A stretch of DNA of 42,401 bases from Gracilaria domingensis (Eukaryota > Rhodophyta > Florideophyceae > Gracilariales > Gracilariaceae), in contig VCMS01000502.1 in NCBI GenBank assembly GCA_022539475.1, positions 1-42,401 of the forward strand. The letters are read 5' to 3'. Positions 10,700-19,387 of this stretch are shown here, piece after piece. The notes beneath the pieces were generated by a model. That model saw only the letters and a program-made list of their open reading frames with translations. It was not told where the DNA came from and made no database searches. The first letter of the stretch is position 1. Each line of letters starts with the position of its first letter. Made by a program: the position numbers and the translations under genes.

Positions 10700-11576
10700 T
10701 ATAATGTGCGCCAGGAGGCCTAGATGAGTTGCAAGAGAAGCTTATGGTCCTTAGAAACGTGATAGACGTGGTACAGAAGGCGGTGAAAGTGTTCTGCACA
10801 AGACAAGGGTTGGTGGATGAAAGGATGTTGAAATCGGATGTAGAAGGAAGGACAGAGATGGGAAGTGTGGGAAGGGTTGCGGCACAGAAGGAGTCCTTTT
10901 TGACACCGAAGGCGAAGGCTGGTAGGTTCGGGCACCGGAAGAGCCGTCTGACGAAGAGGCGTAAGGAGAAGAGGATGGTGATGGAAGAGGTGCCACAGGA
11001 GGCAATCGGGGCTCCAGTCTTGACTGGGTTTTAACGTAGGACATGGCACTGCGAACGGCCGAACGAAATCTGGCGGCGCATAAGGAGAGAAGGATGGGGA
11101 GGAATGGGAAGCTGTTTTTGGGCGACGCGGGTGTACGGGATTGGGGAGGGTTGCTACCCGTACTTCTACAGAAAAGCTTTTGGGGAGACGGAGAGGAAGG
11201 ATCCGAACGCAGGATCGGCGAAAAATGAGTAAAGAGTGATTGCGATTTGGATGGGAAGAAACGTTGGGATGATTGAGGTGGGATGAGTTGTGATTTTTAT
11301 CGCAACTCAGAGGAAAATGTAAACGCAAACTAGCACGAGTGCAGTTTTGAGAGACGGTCGCGGAAAAGAGTGAATGGGGTGGTGCGGCGAAGTAGAACCT
11401 CTACAAAAACTAGGGGACCCAAGAATTAAACTGCGCCATATGGAATTTAATATTCCAAAATTTCTTAATTTTTTGAGTGCCAGCCTCTGCCACCCCCTCG
11501 CGCGCCCCAAATAGCCCAAAAACTAGCTTAGTTTCCAAAGCGAACAGACTATATTCCACTTTGCAGAACACAGACG
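10700..11576 (+). pseudogene. Decayed copy of the coiled-coil repeat gene at 29695-30624
   Basis: It aligns over its length with about 30220-31061. The coding part covers the coiled coil and the basic C-terminal region (SRLTKRRKEKRM against SRLKKRRKEMKK; EEVPQEAIGAPVLTGF against EEVPREGVGAPVVTGF), with a stop at 11032 and scattered substitutions. The N-terminal half is missing. The homologous 3' flank includes a small CTAG element and ends with GAACACAGACG at 11576, next to the truncated transposase. Its presence between Notchless and transposon copy B suggests a nested insertion or a recombination joint. Confidence 0.75.
11330..11526. mobile_element. CTAG-bounded MITE-like element, 197 nt
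   Basis: It starts CTAGCACGAGTGC and ends CCCAAAAACTAG. An internal CTAG at 11410-11413 may divide it into two nested units. It is nearly identical to 30816-31012 and shares termini and a GACCCAAG-AATT block with the 158-nt elements at 7383 and 32819. No coding capacity. Confidence 0.5.
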
Positions 11577-12358
11577 ATTGTGTTTCAAGTATGTCCAGTT
11601 CAAAAACATGGACTGCTGTTAGAGAGATGTTCTCAAGTAGGGACACAAGGTCGATTCTTGATCAAATTGGTGAACAGGCCCTTCCTCCTTTCCTCAGTCT
11701 CGTGAAAGAAACACTGGATGAGCACTCTATTACATACTTCCCAGAAAAGACAAGGATAACTCTGGTGAATTCGGCCCTGGTGAAAGGCGGTTTCGTTCCG
11801 ACTCTTGAACACTTCGATTCGTCTTCTAAGGCACTTAAGCTGGGACGACCCAAATACCCCATCATCCAACGAGTCTTCGCTTCTCCAGCATTTGGTCCCA
11901 GTAGAAAGCCAAAGTTTTCCACTGTATTGGTAAGCGGAGAAGATTCAGAGACTTGGGTTGCCCAGGTAGTCGCTCTGATTCGAATATCTCTCCTTGATTC
12001 TGCACTTACCGCACCAGAGGTGGCATTCGTTCGGTATTTCGAGGTTTTACCCCCCGCAACAAACATCGACCACATATTGAAATGCATATCTTTACGGTGG
12101 GCTACAAACGATGAAAAGAACCACACTCTTCCGTTCCCTCGTCATTCCAAAGCGGAGACTATCGTAGAGTTAACTCCTTGGTACGGGATGGTTCCGGCTT
12201 CTGCACTACAGGGAACTGTCCATGTTGTTCGATCAAACTACCCTGCTCCACCTTTTTGTCCTCCACTTCAATGGTTTCCACACCGATTCTACATCAATCG
12301 ATTCTATCATGATTCAGATGAAGGACCAACTGAGCACGTTGATCTTGTACAGCCTTAA
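11577..12358 (+). pseudogene. Plavaka/KDZ-like transposase, C-terminal third only (copy B)
   Basis: Homology to the transposase begins abruptly at 11577 (equivalent to about 37302 in copy C) and continues to the stop at 12356-12358. The DDE catalytic region is absent. The retained part is the C-terminal domain, which ends with the FYINRFYHDSDEG block resembling the FYVNPF-type ending of Plavaka proteins. It is the only copy in which this segment has no frameshift. It is open upstream into non-homologous sequence (from 11477), so a chimeric 293-codon frame exists, probably by chance. Copy B could not supply its own transposase. Confidence 0.8.
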
Positions 12359-14751
12359 ACATTAAGGGCTCCATCCTCTACATGTTCACCTTGTGGTGCC
12401 TTTTCTTGTGATCCTTTGTTACTTCCGAAATCGTTCATGTCCATTTCCTTGAACTCCATATCTCCTTCCTCGCATTCACCAACGAAGCAATCGCTAATAG
12501 ACCCCAATCTTTGGCTCACACTGTCAATAAAAAATTGTTCTTTCACAGTGAGGTAAAGTCTTCCGTTCGACGGCATTCGATATCCAAATGTAGCCTCTCT
12601 CATGTCATTACCAAGAACCTTAGTCCAATCTTCCGTTGTCGTTCCAAAATTATGAAACTCGCTGGAATTGGTCCTCAAGACACGTTGCCTAACATCCCCC
12701 AGAACATTCTTTAAACACAGAGGTAGCAGTTCGGCAAACTTCTTTGTAAACAGTTTCTGTCTCTGGCCACCCCTTGACACATCCGTACTTAGAAGGCTCA
12801 CAACCGTCAACACCCAAGCGTCCAAACGTGCGAGCAACAGTATTGTGCCATCTAAAAAGGTGCCCGTATCCTTGTCTTCCACATCATACCCAATAAACTC
12901 CTTCAGCACTTGTACCCCGACACGGTTTCGGAAGAGCAAGTCTTGATCTTCCGTCGGCATATCCTCGACATTGTCCGCATTGGAGTACTTTAGACGAACA
13001 AATGGGGCTTTTCTCCACCATGAAGTGTTCGGTACACCATTTTCGTCAAGACGCAGTATGTTCTCCTGCGCTTCCTTAAACTGCATTGTGAGTTCGTCAG
13101 CATTCTCTTCTACCAGCTTTGTTCTTCTCCAAATCAGATCGTACCCCAGGAGCAGAAATAGTTTATCCCTCGTATTTCTCTTACGAACGCCCACGACGTC
13201 ACTCATGGTCTGCCGCATTCTCTGCCTAAGGCACATATCTGCACAAAGTTCCAGTATACACCTGTCGGTAAGAGATGCTTTTCTAATACCTTCCCAGCTC
13301 AACTCCTTCAACTCGCTTTCAACCATTTTCTTCAGCAAAGCATCTGGCCCCCCCTCTACCGACGGTGTGAACATGCCAAAACTGCCCAAGAGCTCCACGG
13401 GGTTTTTAGGAACCATGTATGAACCACCTTCCTCCGGCTCAATAAGCCCTTCCCCACTCTCAGTTGCGTCTTCCACCTTCTCGGCACGGTTACCCCAAAT
13501 TCGGGTGAGCGACTCACCTTCGAGCCATAGCTCACTTGTTTCTCTCCTTGCCCACGTCAGCATGTTGTGATACACTGCTCGAGCAACCCCTCGAAACTCG
13601 TTGCACACCTCAATTTTATGCTTCTTTCGACCTGTCTGCCCAGGTTCACCAGCACGTGTACTACTATCTCCCTCCTGTTTCAGTGCCCCTCTTAGCCCTT
13701 CAATGACTAGATCCTTCTCTTCAAGCCCCTTTTTCAAAGCCGTACTCTGCTCTTGGGCGACCTTCACTAGAATTCCCCGAACCATCAAGTCCTCTTGTAG
13801 CGTCTTAACCTTTTCTTTCAAGCAATTCAGTTCATTTAAAAGATCACGTCTCTTCAGAGAGGTTGATTTCACACCAGTGTGGATGTCTTCCGGTATTTCC
13901 TTAGCCTCTTCGGCGACAGGCCCCGGTAATGCCGCAGGATTCGGTGTTATTTCGTTATCGGAACTATCCTCATGTTCCATAGCCTTAGACACGAGAGGCT
14001 GCAGGCGTTCTGTGTCCACCCCTGGCACGGCTCCGAGCTCCAACTCCCGTGTCTGTCCTCCTCCGTGTCATGGTATATCAGATGAATTGGGCCTCGTACG
14101 AGCTGCAACGGCCCCCGTTCTGGAAAGAGGGGAAGGTCGAGGAGTAACTCGTCTATCAGTTGTCTCTCGATTTCTTATTGTCTTTCTCACTTGTCCGGAC
14201 CCATTGCGAGGCATGATACGATTCATAGCGGCCCCAGCTCTAGAAGACAGGGATGGACGTGACGATCTTAATATACTAGGGCTCTCACGACTTCTCGTCA
14301 TTGTTCCTTGTTGTCCAGATCCACTGGGCGGCGTAACCCGCGCCGCAGTAGCTCCGGTCTTCGATATCGGCCGGGGACATGAAGGTTTGGGTGTCATACG
14401 AACCTCTTCGGTTCCAGTTGTCATGCCCTCCTGTCCTGACCCGCTGGGCCGAGTTACCTCATCTTCTTGAGGAGCAGAGACAGATGCACGATTTGCATTA
14501 TCGGCAGTTGACGGCACGACATCGTTCGCTGATCCACGAATTCTTGACGCAATCCCGGAAGACGCTCCGCTGCGAGATGGGCGAGAAAGTCCTGTAGAAG
14601 GACGCCCACTGACTCTCTCCTTCGTCGAGGACGACTTCCGTTTAGAAAGTGCGGTGCTTGTAGCCTGATTCGTATCATCCGATGCTCTTCTCTTCTTCTG
14701 TCCACTCTTGTTCCGCTGCGTACTATTTCGTTTTCTCGGCGTTATACCCAT
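12355..14751 (-). pseudogene. Transposon coiled-coil protein gene, copy B (one nonsense codon)
   Basis: It is collinear and equal in length to the intact gene in copy C (799 codons from the MGITPRKRN start). The only clear lesion is an in-frame TGA at 14068-14070 where copy C has the Cys codon of IPCHGGG. Re-initiation at 14043 could give a 562-residue C-terminal product. The N-terminal third is basic and Ser/Arg-rich with GSGQ repeats, followed by a coiled coil and a helical C-terminal domain. In this copy the frame is also open upstream of MGITP to 14958, across a G-rich tract that differs in length in copy C. The stop overlaps the transposase stop within TTAA. Confidence 0.75.
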
Positions 14752-14997
14752 ATTGTGGAGATAAACAGGGTAATGAAACGAAATTGTTGGGGAGGGGGGA
14801 GGGAGTGGGGGGGGTGCATGGTTCAGATATTCCGGGAGACTCCGTAGTTCCTGCTTTTTAGGAATTTGAGGTGCCCAATGGGGCGCAAATATCGCCGTTA
14901 CAGATGAAGAGCTCGAGTGTACATGTACAACAACGCGTATTGCAGGCAGCTGCAACACTCACAAGCATATTTACTTTCTATTCGGTACTGAACTCAT

Positions 14998-15909
14998 CTA
15001 TTGCTCCAATGTCAGAGCGCAGTCCCAGGCGTACTGCTCTCCGTAGTTGAAATACAACTCTTCGCCCCTCTCAATATCTCTTACTGCTCTACAACGAAGT
15101 AGAGCATAGTTAGAAAGGTCTGACTTAAAATGTATCACGGACTTCGCTTCCACCACCTGCACATTGGCACTTCGAGTCCTGTTTGACCGGGGCTCCGATA
15201 AATCGGGATCCCCGGCATGATATCCGGCGTCGTTAATGTAGCCCCCGATACAAAAAGGCGCCGGGACAATGTAGACTTTGCTCTCCTTTCTATCCTGAGC
15301 CTGTCCTGGTCTGTTCCTCAGGTGCAGAAACTCCGTACCAGTCACAGTGACCATCATAGAAAACAACTTGTACCGCACTAGAGTTGCTCCGAGACAGCCA
15401 CTTCCATACGTTAAGTGTCTTTCCTTCCGGTTCGTCAGATCCGTGTATACCAAAGTTCCATAGAAATGACAGATAGTTTCCCCAGCCAATATCTTATGTT
15501 CCGTGAACACCCCCATACCAGCACGGGGATGTCGAATCTTAGAAGATGCTATATGTAAGCGATAGCGATTGGCTTCAACAGTCAACAGCATATGCATATC
15601 CATTAGATTCAGAGCTCCTCGGTACTTCCCCTCCCAAAGATCTACAGTACGCTGTCCACACTTCTCGACAAAGTCCTAGTCCTTCCAGTATCTTCCTAGG
15701 AACTGAGTAATATGTCCAGGCATCACTTGGTACTGGGGGTAACCAAATGGAGCCTCCCATTCAAGCCGACCTCGGTCCCGATGTGGAACCCGTTCATAGG
15801 TCGTTGAAGCCGCATCCACCACCTCCTGTTCAACCAGGATGTCATTCTTCCCCCCCGAATAACTTCGGCCATAAGAGTCGTTAGATGGTGCTTCGCATGG
15901 CTGAAACAT
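14998..15909 (-). pseudogene. Transposon SET-domain protein, copy B (nonsense codon)
   Basis: It has the same length (304 codons) as the intact copy at 40719-41630. A TAG at 15676-15678 replaces the TGG of copy C (WKDWDF), which cuts the frame at residue 77, upstream of the SET domain. Downstream the domain is complete, with GMGVFTEHKILAGETI, GGYINDAG and GEELYFNYGEQYAWD. Asn replaces the Asp of copy C in the last motif. A start within the frame at 15603 would yield a 201-residue protein with the whole SET domain. The first 187 nt overlap the methyltransferase gene in another frame. Confidence 0.8.
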
Positions 15910-16886
15910 GGCCTATTCTTCTCGCACCCCAAGAACTTCCTATGCTTTGTCAGCGATAGCCACGCCATACCCGTAGAAAAAGTTCCCGCGAACATGTCCA
16001 TGACAAGATCACTCGGTCTTGTGAAGCGACATATCAACTCCTTCATCAACTCCCTCGACTTCTGCTCCGGTCTTATGTACTGCCCACCTAGTACTGAACT
16101 ACCTGGCTCATGTACCTTCCATGTCAACCACTCCCCCGCTCTCGGTTTTGGCACCCGGTCAATTACATTCCTGTTAGCCGGGAAAGTAGAAGGAATGAAA
16201 TTGTTCTCCTCAAATGGAGTAAGACCGGCTTCCTCCGATGGTCGCAATCCACGCTTCACCCCATGAACGGCGTACTCCGTTACGGGCTGTATCCCAAACT
16301 TCCGTGGATTCCCTCCAACATTACTGCGATCCCGGATGAACACCAGTTGATTCGCATCCGCTTTAAACGAAGGCATGAGTTCTGGTTTACCTTCGCTTCC
16401 AGCTTCATCTTTCGTACTCGCCGTTTCCGAAAGCATCCTGTGCCAAACATGAAACTGTGCCATGGCACAGAATATAATGAAGTGCCCACCTGACCGAAGC
16501 GCGGAACTTATTAAGTCAGCCGTACGGATCATGTCTTCCTCACTGAAGACATCGTGACCACTATTCCGTTTGTTCCTCTTCCTTCGAGTGTTAAAGGGAG
16601 GGTCTGTTAGGACAAGCTGTGCCTCACCCCATAAAATCTCACTCTGATTCACAAACGTTTCGTGTGTGTGCCTCAGGTCCGTCATGTCACAGTTGTACGC
16701 TACAAAGTGTGACTTTCTCATCCCCTTCCACACCTTGTCCATATTCATTCGAAGGAGACTGGATATCCCCTTCATGGGCGGCTCAATACCAGTCTTTTGG
16801 ATGTTGTAACCGGCAACCCGAGATTCATGCTCCCCAAGATTCACCGGCTTCTCGAACTCGTCGCTATCGGAGCTCACGAGGTTCAT
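15723..16886 (-). CDS. Transposon-borne DNA N6-adenine/N4-cytosine methyltransferase (copy B, complete)
   Basis: 387 residues. The catalytic motif IV DPPF is at residues 95-98 and the AdoMet-binding motif I, DMFAGT, at about 297-302. A Lys/His-Glu segment stands just before it, as in amino-methyltransferases with motif IV before motif I (beta-type order). Such enzymes transfer methyl from AdoMet to the exocyclic amine of adenine or cytosine. The ATG at 16886 overlaps the stop of ORF1 as ATGA, and the 3' end overlaps the SET frame by 187 nt. The last ~60 residues after GCEKNRPCF look unlike a protein core, while the alternative frame there continues into the SET protein. It may act on the transposon's own DNA or on host chromatin; target unknown. 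Confidence 0.85.
   Translation of the reverse strand: MNLVSSDSDEFEKPVNLGEHESRVAGYNIQKTGIEPPMKGISSLLRMNMDKVWKGMRKSHFVAYNCDMTDLRHTHETFVNQSEILWGEAQLVLTDPPFNTRRKRNKRNSGHDVFSEEDMIRTADLISSALRSGGHFIIFCAMAQFHVWHRMLSETASTKDEAGSEGKPELMPSFKADANQLVFIRDRSNVGGNPRKFGIQPVTEYAVHGVKRGLRPSEEAGLTPFEENNFIPSTFPANRNVIDRVPKPRAGEWLTWKVHEPGSSVLGGQYIRPEQKSRELMKELICRFTRPSDLVMDMFAGTFSTGMAWLSLTKHRKFLGCEKNRPCFSHAKHHLTTLMAEVIRGGRMTSWLNRRWWMRLQRPMNGFHIGTEVGLNGRLHLVTPSTK
15850..15856 (-). promoter_or_regulatory. Possible -1 frameshift site (G7 run) between methyltransferase and SET frames, copy B
   Basis: On the minus strand the methyltransferase frame reads CGG GGG GGA AGA here. A one-base backward slip would continue as GGG AAG AAT GAC, which is the SET frame. 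The run of seven G and both frames are the same in copy C (41571-41577). G-GGG-GGA fits the X-XXY-YYZ heptamer form. Frameshifting is inferred; an intron or an old indel are alternatives. Confidence 0.35.
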
Positions 16887-18133
16887 ATACTCCGACGAGG
16901 TGGGGGTGGGGCAGACTTGGTCGAAGAAGGTTCGGCATTACCGGAAGTTTTAGGGGTTTTCGTCAGTTCAATATCAGGTTTCGCGTGAATGCCGACATGA
17001 AACCCTGCCGCATGACGCATATCCTGTATCGGTTTCCATAGCAACTCCGAAAACTTCTGAAATCGAGCAGGCAACTCACCGGAGTCAGAACCAGATACGG
17101 TATCCATCCGTATCTCCGAAAACTCTATCCAGTTCCTCATCTGATCAGCCCGTAAGCTATAGAGGCTATCGTGGGTGCATATGGTTTCGAGGTCTGTCAA
17201 AAACTCCTTAGCCAGTATTCGCAGGTTTGTATCGCATTCATCACTCAAGGTCTCCACCGATCCACTAGTACTGCTCTGTGGCACATCCTTTGTGTTGAAT
17301 CGAGTACTCTGGCTCGGCGGGGCATAACCAGACTCCCGTGTCTCTAGCGCCGTATACTTCAACGTCTGCATATTCATGTAAATGTATGGTTTCACCATAT
17401 GCTGAAAGTTCGTGTATCCAAGATGAGCCGCTAAACAACTCCATGCCCATACGACCTCACTGATAGCGAATCCCAGTCGATCACAGTTGTCTTTGGAGAA
17501 CGACGTAAAAGTGGGTATGTACACAGATGGTGCATGGTTCACTTTTCGTTTCTTTTTCGGTTGTTTCTTCTTCATCATTCGGATGTTGTCGTTCTCTCCC
17601 ATTATGTGGCCGAGGTATGATAAGTATATAACGACCTCAAATGGGTTCACAGCTGTTGGTGGGATGAACACTGTCGTCTTCAGAACCTGCTTTCTCCTGG
17701 TCATGAAATAACCAACCAGGCATCGCACCGGTAGGTATATACCCATATCCATAGAGAGAAGGAAAAAATCGCGCAGTCTCTGGTCCTCATCCCCGTCCTT
17801 CTTGTCAAGAAGCTTCGTTACAAGATATCGCTGTTCCACAGGTTTGTTATTCACAACACTCTTTCGCAGCTGTTGCAGTGTCAAGTTCTGCAGGTTCTTG
17901 GAGTTAGTGGCCTCCTCAAACATCTTCCTTGCCTCCGGAATATCCTTATAGTTCTCGGCGCAGAACTCTATTAACCCTCTAAACCCCACGTCCCGTGGCC
18001 GATCAGGGCCTCCATCGCTGTTTGCCAAAGCATCGCGAAGAACCAAGAAAAGTCTGACATATGCATGGAACGCCGGAGGCGGAGCACTCATGTCGATAGG
18101 ATGTATCTCCTCTCCAACATCGGTGGAATCCAT
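16883..18133 (-). CDS. Transposon ORF1: 416-residue nuclear protein of unknown family
   Basis: I do not recognise the fold. A lysine-rich block at residues 188-198 contains PKKKRKV, identical to the classical monopartite nuclear localisation signal, so nuclear action is likely. The N-terminal 170 residues look helical with several hydrophobic stretches (YVRLFLVLRDAL, RDFFLLSMDMGIYLPVRCLVG). The middle carries Trp-rich helices (EVVWAWSCLAAHLG). The C-terminus is Pro/Ser-rich and ends SAPPPPRRSI. The gene starts about 30 nt downstream of a TTTAAA box in the divergent promoter, and its stop overlaps the methyltransferase ATG. It is the first gene of a minus-strand series of four (ORF1, methyltransferase, SET, coiled coil), which suggests one transcript. 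It may be a DNA-binding or complex subunit. Confidence 0.75.
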   Translation of the reverse strand: MDSTDVGEEIHPIDMSAPPPAFHAYVRLFLVLRDALANSDGGPDRPRDVGFRGLIEFCAENYKDIPEARKMFEEATNSKNLQNLTLQQLRKSVVNNKPVEQRYLVTKLLDKKDGDEDQRLRDFFLLSMDMGIYLPVRCLVGYFMTRRKQVLKTTVFIPPTAVNPFEVVIYLSYLGHIMGENDNIRMMKKKQPKKKRKVNHAPSVYIPTFTSFSKDNCDRLGFAISEVVWAWSCLAAHLGYTNFQHMVKPYIYMNMQTLKYTALETRESGYAPPSQSTRFNTKDVPQSSTSGSVETLSDECDTNLRILAKEFLTDLETICTHDSLYSLRADQMRNWIEFSEIRMDTVSGSDSGELPARFQKFSELLWKPIQDMRHAAGFHVGIHAKPDIELTKTPKTSGNAEPSSTKSAPPPPRRSI

Positions 18134-18155
18134 CGCTTCAGCGCAAACAACGGAG

Positions 18156-18226
18156 GCGAGCCTTTAAATGGCGACTAACGCTGGGCACCCACGCTTTCGG
18201 CAGCTCCTCCCAGCGCACTGCCAGTC
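18156..18226. repeat. Left 71-nt arm of inverted repeat flanking the divergent promoter
   Basis: It is the reverse complement of 19248-19318 with three mismatches. Each arm contains TTTAAA (18163-18168 here) placed as a TATA-like box for the gene outside it; here that is ORF1, starting at 18133. It could equally be the terminal repeat of a nested 1.16-kb element, but no clear target duplication is visible. Confidence 0.8.
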
Positions 18227-19247
18227 ACACGACCGGACCCCCCCGCCCGCGGGCATAAAATCGCACATTTTTCAAAAAATCGCCCAAACCGTGCCCGCGG
18301 GCGTAAAGGGGGGGGGGGTCGGTCGTGTTAGGGTGGCTACCCTAACACGAACGACCCCCATCCCGCCCGCGGGCACGTTTTCGACGAATTTTTGACACCC
18401 TCCGGAGACCTCCCAAAACACTCCTCCCGGCACTTCCTGTACCCACTGCGTCACCTCAGTGCACCATCCTGGAAATTAGGGAGTGTCTGGAGGGTGGAGA
18501 AGACGAGATGGTCACCTCAGTGCACCATCCCAGAAATTAGGGAGTGTCTGGAGGGTGAAGATGACGGGATGGTGCACTAAGGTGACGCAGTGGGTACAAG
18601 AAGTGCCGGGAGGAGTGTTTTGGGAGGTCTCCGGAGGGTGCCAGAATGTGGCCAGAACGTGCCCGCGGGCGGGGGGCTCGGTCGTGTTAGGGTAGCTACC
18701 CTAACACGACCGACCCCCCCTCCGCGCCCGCGGGCACGTTTTGGGCGATTTTTTGAAAAATGTGCGATTTTATGCCCGCGGGCGGGGGGTCCGGTCCTGT
18801 TAGGGTAGCTACCCTAACCCGGCCGACCCCCCCCCCCCCCGCCCGCGGGCACGTTTTGGACGAATTTTTGAAAAATGTGCGATTTTATGCCCGCTGGCGG
18901 GGGGGTCCGGTCGTGTTAGGGTAGCTACCCTAACACGACCGACCGCCCCCACCCGCGGGCACGTTCTGGCCACATTCCTGTGCCTTCCCGGGACCTCGCA
19001 AAACACGCCGCCGCGCAGTGATTTCGCGACACCCGGCCGCCGGTACGTTGGCGCCGCTGTCCACGTGTATTTGCGGGAGTAGGCTGTACATGGAAGTGAA
19101 TGAGTGTACTCTTGACTACTATGCAAAGCATTTGAAGAGCATGATTAGAGAACGCGACCATTGCTCGCGTGAGTCATCATTGCGCGAACTCCACGACTCT
19201 AAAGCGTACAATCAGTGTGCGAGCGGCCACGGACAGGACACGGACGA
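18227..19247. promoter_or_regulatory. Palindrome-rich divergent promoter region of transposon copy B
   Basis: No gene is present. The region separates minus-strand ORF1 from the plus-strand ParB/oxygenase gene. It contains many GCCCGCGGGC palindromes, poly-G/poly-C tracts, four TTAGGG/CCCTAA palindromes and an inner inverted repeat (about 18394-18456 against 18581-18640) around two ~61-nt direct repeats (18458-18579). An AT-rich block gcgattttttgaaaaatgtg recurs between the GC-rich palindromes. The architecture suggests a bidirectional control region, possibly bound by an element protein. Confidence 0.6.
18323..18941. repeat. Four palindromes with head-to-head TTAGGG/CCCTAA cores
   Basis: The copies are 18323-18350 (12-nt arms, 4-nt loop), 18678-18713 (36-nt perfect palindrome), 18799-18818 (20-nt perfect core with weaker flanks) and 18908-18941 (34-nt perfect palindrome). 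The shared core is GTTAGGGTAG/CTACCCTAAC. They are spaced about 110-350 nt apart and flanked by GCCCGCGGGC. Confidence 0.85.
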
Positions 19248-19318
19248 GACTGGCAGTGCGCTGGGAGGAGCTGCCGAAAGCGGGGGTGCCCAGCGTAAGT
19301 CGCTATTTAAAGGCTCGC
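19248..19318. repeat. Right 71-nt arm of inverted repeat flanking the divergent promoter
   Basis: Partner of 18156-18226. It contains TATTTAAA (19304-19311), 77 nt upstream of the ATG at 19388 of the plus-strand gene. Confidence 0.8.
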
Positions 19319-19387
19319 ATCCGTTCTTGTATCGTCCAGAGCGAGCGTATTGTTGATATACACCTTTCACTGCAATAGCTGTTCAAC

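Noticed and set aside
18323..18941. Internal telomere or healed chromosome end because of TTAGGG motifs
   Set aside because: The hexamers are single and head to head within palindromes, not tandem arrays.
18168..19161. Several short frames of 60-110 codons in the palindromic region
   Set aside because: All are Pro/Arg/Gly low-complexity readings of GC palindromes.
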